Source of the DNA: a virus
DNA: 36,642 nucleotides
Reading direction: 5' to 3' (one strand)
IMG/VR virus record: IMGVR_UViG_3300002514_004451
Coordinates: 8,321 to 44,962 of that record
The stretch's first letter is position 1, and every line of letters starts with the position of its first letter. A model generated the notes under the pieces. It ran no database searches and was not told where the DNA came from. It was given only the letters and a program-made list of their open reading frames with translations. The translations under genes and the position numbers were made by a program. Shown one piece after another: positions 15,514 through 24,150 of this stretch.

Positions 15514-16748
15514 TGAGCGAGAAGAAGAAGAAACTTAAGATTTTGGCGTGCCCTGCAAATAAAGGAGGGTGCGCCTATTATCGTATTATTATGCCAATGG
15601 AAAAGTTGGCAGAGCTTTACCCTGATGATGTGGAAGTCAGGTTTAATTATGACCCTTTAGACGCCGAGGGCGCCCAAGAGAGGGAAGGTGCGTTGTTAAA
15701 GCCTGATGAGTGTGAGGATATAAAGTGGGCAGACATTGTGTTCTTCCACAATATACACAACTTTGGGGGTCCTTACACTGTGGAAATTCTTAAAGCAGCA
15801 TTAGAGCTTGGGAAATTTACACACTACGACACCGATGATTTGTTAACAGACTTGTATGAAGGGCATAGGCTTGTAAAAACATATAGGGATTTAGGTCTTT
15901 CGGATTTAACTAAAGCTTTGTATGCAAATTCCGATATGGTTTCTGTTACGCAGGCAAAGTTTGCGGAAAGAATACAACCGTTTGTAACTAAAGCATTGGT
16001 CATTATTAAAAACGCAGTAGATTATGACCTCCCATGCTGGAACAGTCCAAAAGCTCCTCCCCCTAATAAAAAGCATACCCGAATTGGGTGGGCTGGGGGT
16101 ATCCATCATGAAGAGGATGTTAAAGAATTTCGCTCCGTAGCTATGGGGGTAAACAGTAAGCTGGGTGTGCCAAATGTTACTTGGAACTTTTTTGGGAGAC
16201 CCCCCAAAGGTCCAAAAGGTGAGAAGGATACTGAACAGGAACAGTGGCAACAGGACGTATGGGACAACTATGAGAAGTCCCTTTCTTTCGGCGTCACCAG
16301 AAAAAGAAATGTTCTGTTTCACCCAGCCATGGCTTCCAATGAGTATGGTTATATGTTCAGGGGTCTTGAGATTATTATAGCCCCTCTACAGATGAATAAT
16401 TTTAATGATTCTAAATCGGAGATTAAAGCAATGGAGGCTGGTAGGTACGGACTACCATTAGTAGCCTCTAATGTTGGGTGCTATGATGAGATTATTAAAA
16501 ACGGAGAAACTGGGTACCTAATTCCTCCAGACAACCCCCGGTCCGAATGGGTTAAGATTTTAACTCGCTTGTCTAAAGATAAGCAAATGAGAGAGGAGTT
16601 AGGGGCTAACTTAAAGAAGATAACAGATGAGTATTACGACATCAATAAAGTAGTTGGTGGTCGTGTTGAATTATATAAGCAAGTTATGGATATTAAAGAA
16701 AAAGCCATAGCTAATTCTAAGTACAAAGGACTGCCTGGAAGTGAATAA
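15513..16748 (+). CDS. Glycosyltransferase, GT4-like
   Basis: The 411-residue GT-B protein has an N-terminal half opening with KILACPANKGGCAYYRIIMP. Its C-terminal nucleotide-sugar domain has RIGWAGGIHHEEDV, LEIIIAPLQMNNFNDSKSEIKAMEAGRYGLPLVAS and NGETGYLIPPDN, the usual GT4 donor-binding signature (Glu in KAMEAG, then 'glPvvas..g...ei..g..G'). It would transfer a sugar from a nucleotide donor to a glycan or other acceptor. The start is GTG, fused to the upstream TAG, with no strong Shine-Dalgarno. It is the first of six glycosyltransferase-like genes in a row. Confidence 0.85.
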   Translation: MSEKKKKLKILACPANKGGCAYYRIIMPMEKLAELYPDDVEVRFNYDPLDAEGAQEREGALLKPDECEDIKWADIVFFHNIHNFGGPYTVEILKAALELGKFTHYDTDDLLTDLYEGHRLVKTYRDLGLSDLTKALYANSDMVSVTQAKFAERIQPFVTKALVIIKNAVDYDLPCWNSPKAPPPNKKHTRIGWAGGIHHEEDVKEFRSVAMGVNSKLGVPNVTWNFFGRPPKGPKGEKDTEQEQWQQDVWDNYEKSLSFGVTRKRNVLFHPAMASNEYGYMFRGLEIIIAPLQMNNFNDSKSEIKAMEAGRYGLPLVASNVGCYDEIIKNGETGYLIPPDNPRSEWVKILTRLSKDKQMREELGANLKKITDEYYDINKVVGGRVELYKQVMDIKEKAIANSKYKGLPGSE

Positions 16749-17346
16749 CATAAGCGCACTTATTAAAACTATTGGGAGACCTACCCTACAAAATGCTATC
16801 GATAGCGCAAACAGGGAAGGTATTAAACCTATTGTTGTTTCTGACGGACATCCTTTGTTCGACCCGGAGACGGACCAGATGATAGTTAGTGGGGTATACG
16901 CAGCCACTGAACTAAAAAAGAATTGGGGCTGTTATGGCGCCGTAGCAGCAAATGCAGGAGTCGCTTTATGTGACACGGATTGGTTAATGATTTTAGATGA
17001 TGATGATGAATTGGAGAAAGGTGCTGGAGAATATATTAGAGAGCAAATACGCGCTAACCCTCATATCGATATATGGATTCCGGGTCTTATCTTTAATAAC
17101 GGTATGGTTTTATGCGATGGTTCTAATACGACTTGCCAGCCAGGCAATGTAGCAGTTCCTATTGCGAAAGTTGAGTGTTTTACGGAAGCTCCTTTTAGGA
17201 CCAAAGTTCCCGAGAAATATAAAGATTATGCTGATTTTTTTCAGATAGAGGAGATGCACAAGATGGGGCACACGATGGCGTGGTTGGGGAAAACAACTTA
17301 TTTAGTAAGACCAAAATTAGATGGTACTAACGGGAGAGGAAAATGA
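16741..17346 (+). CDS. GT2-like glycosyltransferase
   Basis: The 201-residue protein has a compact GT-A fold. It opens with ISALIKTIGRPTLQNAIDSA and has a helix with AANAGVALCDTDWLMILDDDDELEKGA, the GT2 pattern in which the DxD-type acidic cluster binds the metal and nucleotide. The C-terminal part is short, so the acceptor side is minimal. It starts with GTG and overlaps the preceding gene by eight bases; its TGA overlaps the next ATG. Donor and acceptor are unknown. Confidence 0.75.
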   Translation: MNNISALIKTIGRPTLQNAIDSANREGIKPIVVSDGHPLFDPETDQMIVSGVYAATELKKNWGCYGAVAANAGVALCDTDWLMILDDDDELEKGAGEYIREQIRANPHIDIWIPGLIFNNGMVLCDGSNTTCQPGNVAVPIAKVECFTEAPFRTKVPEKYKDYADFFQIEEMHKMGHTMAWLGKTTYLVRPKLDGTNGRGK

Positions 17347-18029
17347 TTACACTAATATGTTCCACTTATAACTCCAGTGAATGGATTGATGGTTACCTAG
17401 AATCGGTTAACAATCAAACCCTCCCTTTCTTTAATATTCATTTTATTGATGCTGGGTCCACTGACGGGTCTTGGTTGAAGATTAAAAATTTTGAGTTTAG
17501 GGTGGGGATTTCAGTGAAGTACACCTGGTCCCCAGGCTGCTCAATTTATGAGGCTTGGAATATAGGGTACCAAGAGACTAACTCCCCCTACTGTATGAAT
17601 TACAACACGGACGACAAACTCTTCCCTAATGCACTGTCTACAATGCTGGCTCACGCGAAGGCTAACCCGGATGTTGATGTTTTGTACTCCCCTTGCTTAA
17701 TTACAAACACTAAAAATCATACCCCGATTGTGGGTATACACGATTGGGCGGAGTTTTCAAAGGAAGCTCTTTTAGCCAATTGTATTTTAGGTCCGTTCCC
17801 ACTAGTAAAAACTAAAACAGTCGAAGAGGCTGGGTGGTTTAACCCTAAGTTTACTATTTCTGGGGATTACGAAATGTGGCTACGATTAGAATCAAAAGGC
17901 TATACCTTTAAAAAGATAGAAGAGCCTATTGGAAAGTATTTCAATAACCCTCAGGGGGTAAGCTCTAACCGGGAAACTTTTCAGGAGCATGTTGAACAAG
18001 ATATGAAGATAAGGAATATGTACGGATGA
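17343..18029 (+). CDS. GT2 family glycosyltransferase
   Basis: The 228-residue protein shows the GT2 start MITLICSTYNSSEWIDGYLESVNNQTLPFFNIHFIDAGSTDGS (region 1-43). This is the standard 'vsiviptyN....l...l.Sv..Qt....eiivvDdgStDgt' layout. The acidic metal-binding residues follow in NYNTDDKLFPNAL, and a downstream GDYEMWLRL stands where the catalytic 'ED..l..R' base is found. A GGAGAGGAAA Shine-Dalgarno precedes ATG 17343. It belongs to the glycan operon, with ATGA overlaps on both sides. Confidence 0.88.
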   Translation: MITLICSTYNSSEWIDGYLESVNNQTLPFFNIHFIDAGSTDGSWLKIKNFEFRVGISVKYTWSPGCSIYEAWNIGYQETNSPYCMNYNTDDKLFPNALSTMLAHAKANPDVDVLYSPCLITNTKNHTPIVGIHDWAEFSKEALLANCILGPFPLVKTKTVEEAGWFNPKFTISGDYEMWLRLESKGYTFKKIEEPIGKYFNNPQGVSSNRETFQEHVEQDMKIRNMYG

Positions 18030-18706
18030 ATGTAATTGCATTTAGTTTATGGGGTGATTCCCCTCGGTATAATCTAGGTGCCCTACAAAACGCTAGCCTT
18101 GCTAAGATAGTGTACCCTGATTGGGTGTGTAGGTTTTACGTAGGTGTAGATACCCCAATGTACATAAGAGAGCTTCTTTCTGATTTTGATAATACTGAAA
18201 TTGTTGAAACGGGTGAAGATGGGAGTAAGGCTTATGGGATGTTTTGGAGGTTCAGAGCGGCAGCGGACCCAAAGGTTACTAATTTAATTATTAGGGATTG
18301 TGATTCTAGACTATGGTTTCGAGAATCCAAAGCTGTGGAACAGTGGCTAGCTAGTGACAAAGACTTTCATATTATGAGAGACCATGAGTACCACAACGCC
18401 GTAATCCTTGGGGGTATGTGGGGGGTTAGAAATGGTGCTCTTTTAGGGATAGAAGGTATGTTGGAGATGTACGGCGCGGGCGATTATTGGCAAGCGGACC
18501 AGGAGTTTTTACGAGACGTGGTGTACGATACTGCCGCGCCTAACGCTTTTGTACATGATGAGTTCTTTAATCTGCAAACCGGTCACAAGTTTCCAACCAA
18601 AAGAAATCCAAAACACTTTGTCGGTCAAGCTTATGCCGGGTGCGGTAGGATTTTGGACGCGGAAGAGTACTTCCAAGAATTTATTAAAGGAGAGATGAAT
18701 GCCTAA
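18026..18706 (+). CDS. Glycosyltransferase-like protein (DxD, GT8/GT32-like)
   Basis: The 226-residue protein begins FSLWGDSPRYNLGALQNA and carries IIRDCDSRLWFRE (about 92-104), with a DxD-like metal site (D-C-D) in the place expected for GT-A enzymes. HNAVILGGMWGVRNG follows. This general order is seen in GT8/GT32-like proteins, which often sit in surface polysaccharide clusters. The family match is by pattern only. It overlaps both neighbours by a few bases and is clearly part of the same operon. Confidence 0.55.
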   Translation: MNVIAFSLWGDSPRYNLGALQNASLAKIVYPDWVCRFYVGVDTPMYIRELLSDFDNTEIVETGEDGSKAYGMFWRFRAAADPKVTNLIIRDCDSRLWFRESKAVEQWLASDKDFHIMRDHEYHNAVILGGMWGVRNGALLGIEGMLEMYGAGDYWQADQEFLRDVVYDTAAPNAFVHDEFFNLQTGHKFPTKRNPKHFVGQAYAGCGRILDAEEYFQEFIKGEMNA

Positions 18707-19322
18707 AAACGAAAAAGATATTAAATTAAGTATACTTATTTTATCCATCCCTACAAGGTTTGACATTGTTAAACCTTTGTTCGATAAGCTCCTAAAGCAG
18801 ATTGGAGACAGGGTGGATGTTGAGGTTATATCCTTGATGGACAACAAGTCCCTCCACATTTATGAGAAACGAAATAAGTTATTAGACATCGCTAGAGGTT
18901 CCCATATCGCATGGCTAGACGATGACGATGATGTATCTGACGACTATGTTGAGGTGCTTACCCGCGCAATCAAAGGAAAGCCTTTTGTTGATGTAATTAG
19001 TTTTAACCAAACCTGTTATTTAGAAGGGAAAAAAGCTCTAGTATTTGCCGCAATGGAACACCCCCACCAGCCAGTGCTTTGGGACCACCAAGCCAATAAA
19101 TACAAAGACACTTTACGACGTCCTTGGCATTGGTGTGTTTGGAAAACTTCTCTAGCTAAATCAGAATTGTTCAAGGAAGCGTATGATGAAGGAGGGCAGT
19201 CTTGTGAGGATATCGACTGGTTAGAAAGGTTATACCCTAAAGTTAAAAGTAGTTTCTACTTAAAAGACTCGTTCTTACACATTTACAGATGGTCAACACA
19301 AACAACGGAGTCAGTGCTGTGA
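18699..19322 (+). CDS. GT2-like glycosyltransferase
   Basis: The 207-residue protein has a GT2 layout. An opening strand, IKLSILILSIPTRFD, is followed by KRNKLLDIARGSHIAWLDDDDDVSDDYVE, in which the DDDDD cluster is the metal/nucleotide site, and CEDIDWLERLYP near the C-terminus matches the 'ED.dl..R' catalytic region. AGGAG sits about seven bases before the ATG at 18699 and decides the start over the ATG at 18695 that belongs to the previous frame. Donor and acceptor are unknown. Confidence 0.8.
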   Translation: MPKNEKDIKLSILILSIPTRFDIVKPLFDKLLKQIGDRVDVEVISLMDNKSLHIYEKRNKLLDIARGSHIAWLDDDDDVSDDYVEVLTRAIKGKPFVDVISFNQTCYLEGKKALVFAAMEHPHQPVLWDHQANKYKDTLRRPWHWCVWKTSLAKSELFKEAYDEGGQSCEDIDWLERLYPKVKSSFYLKDSFLHIYRWSTQTTESVL

Positions 19323-20023
19323 AAAACGAGTTAGTTATCCACCACCACTTAGGTTTAGGTGACCATTTTGATATGAACGGGATGGTACGTCATTATTTAA
19401 ATACTTACGATAAAGTTCATGTATTTAGCAAGGAATCTTACCTTCCTATGGTAGAGTATATGTATAGGGACAATGATAATATTATAGTACACGAGCTGGG
19501 GTTTCCTGGCGACGAACTTATGTCTGTTGAAGTCTTTATAGAGCAAAATAACGTTGAAAACTTTCTTCGTATAGGGTTCGAACATTACCCCTTCGGGTTA
19601 GAGGAGGCGCAGGGCAAGAATTGTTGGGAGTTTTTTTATGAGCAAGTAGAAGTGCCGAAAGAAGTTCGCGTACTTAACTTCCACTGCGAGAGGAATGAAG
19701 AAGAAGAAACCAGAGTACTTAACAAACTAAACCCAGATGGGGAGCCGTTCGTTTTCGTACATGATGACCCCGCCAGGGGTTTCACCATCGACCGCAGTAA
19801 AATTGATTCAGGTCTTAAAATTATAGAGAACGACACCTCAGAAAATATATTTTATTTTTTGAAAGTGTTGGAAGAGGCTGAAGCCATCCATTGTATGGAA
19901 AGCTCTTTTAAATCTCTAATAGATTTATACGCGAAGACCGACCAGCTATACTACCATGATTTCAGGAACCAACCTTTAGGCTCCTACACTAACAAAAAGT
20001 GGGAGATTGTTGAGTATGCTTAA
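19319..20023 (+). CDS. Probable GT-B glycosyltransferase-like protein
   Basis: The 234-residue protein starts with NELVIHHHLGLGDHFDMNGMVRHYL. This recalls the N-terminal 'GlGDhi...p.l..l' loop of GT9-like and other GT-B enzymes. The second half has FVFVHDDPARGFTIDRSK and AIHCMESSFKSLIDLYAKT, like the donor-side region of GT-B proteins. The chosen start is GTG 19319: it forms a GTGA overlap with the preceding stop and has GGAG eight bases upstream. An in-frame ATG at 19289 would add ten residues inside the previous gene. The sugar is unknown and the family assignment is moderate. Confidence 0.55.
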   Translation: MKNELVIHHHLGLGDHFDMNGMVRHYLNTYDKVHVFSKESYLPMVEYMYRDNDNIIVHELGFPGDELMSVEVFIEQNNVENFLRIGFEHYPFGLEEAQGKNCWEFFYEQVEVPKEVRVLNFHCERNEEEETRVLNKLNPDGEPFVFVHDDPARGFTIDRSKIDSGLKIIENDTSENIFYFLKVLEEAEAIHCMESSFKSLIDLYAKTDQLYYHDFRNQPLGSYTNKKWEIVEYA

Positions 20024-20870
20024 GTACCTTTGTTATAATTGGATGGGGTCTGTTGCCGACCACTGCTTAGACCTGACTAGAGAGGTGTACAAGTCTTGGG
20101 GGGTGGGCAGGCTTCATGATAAAACTTTAAACCCTGAGGATATTAAGGAGGGAGACGTTGTTTTCGTAAAAACAGATTATATTTACAACGGGCATTTCCA
20201 AACAGAAATACTTCCGAAAATACAAAGTCCTTTTACTTTGCTTACAGGAACATCTTCATACCAAGTTTCCAAAGGCTACGAGATATACTCTATTGTGAAT
20301 AGCCCCCTTGTTAGAAAGTGGTACTGTACTAATGCCCCAAAAGGTTATGGTTCGAAAATCATACCCATGCCAATCGGGTTTGAAGAAGTGGAGAGAGACG
20401 GAGGCAATCAAGAACTACTGGACCGCTTACGAAAAAACCGGACCCCGTTTAAGGAGAAGAAGGACAGGGTATTCCTTCCGTACCATACACTGAGCACCAA
20501 CCCAGAGAGGCGAGAACTTTTTGAAAAGTTAAGTGACCTGCCTTTCGTAGAAACCCAGACTGCCAAACTACCTTTCGATGAGTACGTAGAAAAAATGGAC
20601 AAGTACCAGTTTGTTATATGCTTAGAAGGGTCGGGTCCGGATGTGCATAGAAACTACGAGGCTTTATTGGTAGATACTGTTCCAATAAACAAGGCTAATA
20701 TCATAGAAGAGGTATTCAAGGTGCATAGGTTGCCGGGGGAGTTTGTGAGTTCTTGGGATGATTTGGATAAAAAGTGCTTCCAAAAGATGGTCTCAAAGCA
20801 CTATAATGTAAGTGGTAATGGGGAGTTTTTAGAAATTGCTACCCACGCAGAGAGTGTTAAAAATGAATAA
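20016..20870 (+). CDS. Exostosin/GT47-like glycosyltransferase
   Basis: The 284-residue protein has the C-terminal signature YQFVICLEGSGPDVHRNYEALLVDTVPI. It resembles the exostosin-type (GT47) and related GT-B block 'f.l.p.G.g.ds.R.wEal..GciPVi', in which Glu contacts the donor. Upstream, the segment VFLPYHTLSTNPERRELFEKL matches the linker of such proteins. The ATG at 20016 is preferred over two upstream TTG codons. It overlaps the previous gene by eight bases. It likely adds one residue to the same glycan. Confidence 0.65.
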   Translation: MLKYLCYNWMGSVADHCLDLTREVYKSWGVGRLHDKTLNPEDIKEGDVVFVKTDYIYNGHFQTEILPKIQSPFTLLTGTSSYQVSKGYEIYSIVNSPLVRKWYCTNAPKGYGSKIIPMPIGFEEVERDGGNQELLDRLRKNRTPFKEKKDRVFLPYHTLSTNPERRELFEKLSDLPFVETQTAKLPFDEYVEKMDKYQFVICLEGSGPDVHRNYEALLVDTVPINKANIIEEVFKVHRLPGEFVSSWDDLDKKCFQKMVSKHYNVSGNGEFLEIATHAESVKNE

Positions 20871-21504
20871 AACAACAAAGAAAAAATTGGTGCCGAGAGC
20901 GAAAGATGCCTCCAAAGTAAACCCAGTGGCAATGATGTCTACTGAGATTTTTCAGTGGATGGGCGATTGCCTTGACCCAGAGTATAGTATTATTCTTGAG
21001 TTTGGAAGTGGGTATGGGACTCATGTGTTGTTGGATTTAGGTTTCAAGGTTGTGTCTATTGAAGAAGATAAAAGTTGGTGCGACAAGTACCACAATCATT
21101 ATGTTTACGCTCCTGTGACATCCAGTACTGGGTGGTACGACGCAAAAGTAGTGAAGGAAAACTTCGCTCCCTATAAAGAGATAGCAGACGCGTATGGTTG
21201 GAGTGCTGTTATTATAGACGGACCAACCATTAATAGGAGTGGCATTCTCCCATATTTAGATTTTTTTGGAATAGGTTTGAACCCCGTTGTAGTGGATGAT
21301 ATTGATAGAGCGCAGAACGCATTGTTAATGACAGCAATCCAACACCACTGCCAACAAGTTCGCACCCGAATGTGGAAGGACAAAGACTTTCAAAAGGAAT
21401 TCGGTCCTATATTGGAGAAAAAATATACGCAAAAAGGAATCGAAGGCTTCTTAGAAGCCGCAATTTGGACAGCCCCGTCCGAAACAGCAGCAATTATAAC
21501 ATGA
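20863..21504 (+). CDS. SAM-dependent methyltransferase-like protein
   Basis: The 213-residue protein has a Rossmann methyltransferase core. Motif I is ILEFGSGYGTHVLLDLGFKVVSIEED, with the acidic residue ending strand 2. Then WSAVIIDGPTINRSGILPYLDF resembles motif IV and LNPVVVDDIDRAQNALL follows. The best start is the ATG at 20863, giving a basic N-terminus. It might methylate a sugar in the cluster's product, but the substrate cannot be read from sequence. It overlaps the previous gene by eight bases and the next by four (ATGA). Confidence 0.7.
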   Translation: MNKTTKKKLVPRAKDASKVNPVAMMSTEIFQWMGDCLDPEYSIILEFGSGYGTHVLLDLGFKVVSIEEDKSWCDKYHNHYVYAPVTSSTGWYDAKVVKENFAPYKEIADAYGWSAVIIDGPTINRSGILPYLDFFGIGLNPVVVDDIDRAQNALLMTAIQHHCQQVRTRMWKDKDFQKEFGPILEKKYTQKGIEGFLEAAIWTAPSETAAIIT

Positions 21505-21872
21505 AAATACAAGTATCAAACGGTGAATTATTGGATAAAATATCTATTCTTTCTATTAAAAGCGAGAGATTAACTGATGAAGGTAAGGTAGCTTACGTTC
21601 GGAAGGAGTTAGAGTATTTGGAAGACATGGCGGAGGAGTTAATGATGGAGTGTTACCCTGATTACGTTAAAGTGTTCGAGTTAAATTGTAGTCTCTGGGC
21701 TATCGAAGATGAGATTCGAGCTAAAGGTAAGAAAGGGGAGTACGATGAAAGGTTTATAGAGCTGTCCCGTTTGATTTACGAAAAGAACGATGAGAGAGCG
21801 CGTGTGAAACGCGATATCGACGAGTCTTCTAGCTCGGATTTTAGGGAGCAGAAGGGGCACAAGACTGTATGA
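21501..21872 (+). CDS. DUF6165 family protein
   Basis: The 123-residue protein opens with MKIQVSNGELLDKISILSIK and continues SERLTDEGKVAYVRKELEYL. This matches the conserved 'vSnGEllDKltILeIK.eri.d..k...v..El..L' start that I associate with DUF6165, small helical proteins found beside glycosyltransferases in surface-polysaccharide clusters. Their function is unknown. The ATG at 21501 overlaps the previous TGA and marks the real start; the frame is open further upstream only by chance. The C-terminus is charged and probably disordered. Confidence 0.65.
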   Translation: MKIQVSNGELLDKISILSIKSERLTDEGKVAYVRKELEYLEDMAEELMMECYPDYVKVFELNCSLWAIEDEIRAKGKKGEYDERFIELSRLIYEKNDERARVKRDIDESSSSDFREQKGHKTV

Positions 21873-22972
21873 TACCTCAAATTCAACCCTGGATTGATAC
21901 CACGGAGTTACACTACCTTAAAAAAGTTGTTGAGTCTACGTGGGTCACAGAACACGCCCTTACCGAGGAGTTTGAAAATCGTATTAAAGAACTTACAGGT
22001 GCCAAGCACGCTATTACAGTCTGCAATGGCACCGCTGCGCTATACTGCTGTCTAAAGTCTTTAGGCATTGGTCCGGGTGACGAGGTAATTGTACCTAATT
22101 TAACATTTATTGCAACCTCCAATGCGGTTATTATGGCAGGAGCACATCCTGTGTTGTGCGATGTAGGTAAAGATTTTTCGTTAGATTTAGTGGAGGCGCA
22201 AAAATGCTTGTCTAAAAGAACAAAGGCTATAATGCCTGTGCATTTATACGGAATGGCTTCCGAAATGGATTCGATTTTGGATTTCGCTAAAAAGCACGAC
22301 TTAAAGGTTATCGAGGATGCGGCGCAAGGGGTGGCGGTTCATTATAAGGGCAGACACGTGGGAACTTTTGGGGAGTTGGGTATCCTTTCATTCTACGGAA
22401 ACAAAACAATGACCTGTGGGGAAGGAGGTATTATCCTTACAGACGACACCGAACTAGCTGAGAAATGTTATCGTTTAAAAAACCACGGAAGAAGCAATAA
22501 GGGAGTGTTTGACCACGAGGACATCGGATTTAATTTTGCGTTTACAGAAATGCAAGCCGCGGTTGGTCTTGCTCAATTAGACAAGCTTCCTAGAATAGTG
22601 GAAAGAAAACAAGAGATATTTGATAGGTATAACTCCGGGCTTTCAAAGCTTAGAGATAAGCTATACCCGGTCAAACCAGAGACGGACTGCGTTCCTGTTT
22701 ATTGGTTTACTTCATTCCTCACTCGACAATCTGAAACGAGACGGGAGCTGGAAGGTTACCTGAAGGAAAAGGGGATACAAACTAGAGCCTTCTTTACCCC
22801 CCTTGACCTACAACCTTGTTACAGGGATAAAAAATGGGTTCTTATGCAAAGGTGCTCAATAGGTAGAAGCCACTCTCTTCACGAGTGTGGTATTTCCCTC
22901 CCTTCTTCTTACGGATTGACCGATAGTGAGCAAGACCTTATTATAGAAGCAGTGAAGGAGTTTTTTGAATAA
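21869..22972 (+). CDS. DegT/DnrJ/EryC1 aminotransferase, perosamine-synthase-like
   Basis: The 367-residue PLP enzyme follows the family pattern: VCNGTAALYCCLKSLGIGPGDEVIVPNLTF, the cofactor-binding Asp in IED150AAQG, and the Schiff-base lysine K179 in SFYGNKTMTCGEGG. It moves an amino group to a keto sugar nucleotide. GDP-mannose 4,6-dehydratase lies 3.2 kb downstream, so the likely substrate is GDP-4-keto-6-deoxymannose, giving GDP-perosamine. A dTDP-keto sugar is an alternative because the rml genes are also present. The next gene is a lysine-less relative. It starts in an ATGA overlap. Confidence 0.82.
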   Translation: MIPQIQPWIDTTELHYLKKVVESTWVTEHALTEEFENRIKELTGAKHAITVCNGTAALYCCLKSLGIGPGDEVIVPNLTFIATSNAVIMAGAHPVLCDVGKDFSLDLVEAQKCLSKRTKAIMPVHLYGMASEMDSILDFAKKHDLKVIEDAAQGVAVHYKGRHVGTFGELGILSFYGNKTMTCGEGGIILTDDTELAEKCYRLKNHGRSNKGVFDHEDIGFNFAFTEMQAAVGLAQLDKLPRIVERKQEIFDRYNSGLSKLRDKLYPVKPETDCVPVYWFTSFLTRQSETRRELEGYLKEKGIQTRAFFTPLDLQPCYRDKKWVLMQRCSIGRSHSLHECGISLPSSYGLTDSEQDLIIEAVKEFFE

Positions 22973-24150
22973 TGGAGTGGAGCCAAGCAAATAACCCGTG
23001 GAAGTTAATGACCAACCACGCCATAAACTGGGAAACCCAGAGGCGGCTTTGTGATTTTGTAGCTACTGCTGACAAACTGACTCAAGGTGATAAGGTAAAA
23101 CTGTTTGAGCGTAGGTGGTCCGAATGGCAAGGGTGCAAGTACTCGGTATTTGTAAACTCAGGCTCCGCGGCTAACTTGATTCTTGTCCACGCTGCGCAAT
23201 CTTTATTTAAGCGTCCTAGGCGTTGGGCAGCTCAAGCGTGTACTTGGAGTACAACCCTTTCCCCTATTATACAAAGTTCCGGGGGAGTCTTGCATCCAGA
23301 GTTATACCTATCCGACGTAGACCTTAAAAACTTTTCGCCAGACTTAAAAGAATTGGAGAGGATATTTATAGATGAGAAGATTGAGTATTTGTTTTTAACA
23401 CACTTATTAGGGTTTCCTGCCATTTCTCAGGAGCTGTTGGACTTGTGTGACCATCATGACGTGATACTGCTTGAAGATTGTTGTGAGTCTCATGGGGCTA
23501 CTTTTGAAGGTAAGAAAGTTGGAAATTTTGGAGAAGGCTCCACGTTTTCTTTTTACTATGGACACCACATGACTACGATTGAAGGAGGTATGGTCTGTAC
23601 AAACAATGAAGATTTATACCACGAGTTGCTTTTGTTGCGGTCCCATGGACTGCTACGTGAGCTACCCCCTGAAGAAAGAGAAAAAAGAAAACCAGAAGGC
23701 GTCGACCCTCAGTTTTGCTTTTTAAGAGATGGGTTTAATTGCCGCAATACTGAGTTGCATGCTTGGTTGGGAATTTCTCAGTTACGAGACTTGGATGAGT
23801 TTATTGAAATTAGAAACAGGAATTTTGATATATTTATTAAAGGGTTAGATTCTAGAAAATATGAAACGGGTTTTTTAACTGAAGGGGTAAGCAATTTTGC
23901 TCTCCCAATTTTTCTAAAAGACCCCTCCACAATGGAAGAGGTGAAGCGTGTACTAGACACACACAACATTGAACACCGCCCATGCATAGCAGGCAACATT
24001 AATAGGCACCCTCTAGCAAAGATGTTACCGAAACATTATCCTGACGTGAACGCTGAAAAGGTTCACACACACTGCATTTATGTAGGAAACCACCAAGACG
24101 TTGCAGGTGAGGACGTTGAAAAGTTGTGTGAGATTTTAAATGACGTTTAA
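22972..24150 (+). CDS. ColD-like GDP-4-keto-6-deoxymannose 3-dehydratase
   Basis: This 392-residue DegT-fold protein has His (H198) exactly where aminotransferases have the PLP lysine: SFYYGHHMTTIEGG compared with SFYGNKTMTCGEGG in its neighbour. It also keeps the LLEDCCESHGA segment. Histidine at this position is known for ColD, which uses PMP to remove the 3-hydroxyl of GDP-4-keto-6-deoxymannose, and for the RfbH/E1 dehydratases. The pattern and the GDP-mannose context favour ColD. I see no Cys cluster like the one RfbH uses for its iron-sulphur centre. It starts in a TAATG junction. Confidence 0.75.
   Translation: MEWSQANNPWKLMTNHAINWETQRRLCDFVATADKLTQGDKVKLFERRWSEWQGCKYSVFVNSGSAANLILVHAAQSLFKRPRRWAAQACTWSTTLSPIIQSSGGVLHPELYLSDVDLKNFSPDLKELERIFIDEKIEYLFLTHLLGFPAISQELLDLCDHHDVILLEDCCESHGATFEGKKVGNFGEGSTFSFYYGHHMTTIEGGMVCTNNEDLYHELLLLRSHGLLRELPPEEREKRKPEGVDPQFCFLRDGFNCRNTELHAWLGISQLRDLDEFIEIRNRNFDIFIKGLDSRKYETGFLTEGVSNFALPIFLKDPSTMEEVKRVLDTHNIEHRPCIAGNINRHPLAKMLPKHYPDVNAEKVHTHCIYVGNHQDVAGEDVEKLCEILNDV

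Noticed and set aside
21372-21500. Upstream extension of the DUF6165 gene
   Set aside because: The extra 43 residues are an out-of-frame reading of the methyltransferase end; the family match starts at the ATG at 21501, which forms an ATGA overlap.
22972-24150. RfbH-type CDP-sugar 3-dehydratase
   Set aside because: RfbH/E1 enzymes also have His for Lys but carry a cysteine cluster for an iron-sulphur centre, which I do not see, and the neighbours make GDP sugars.
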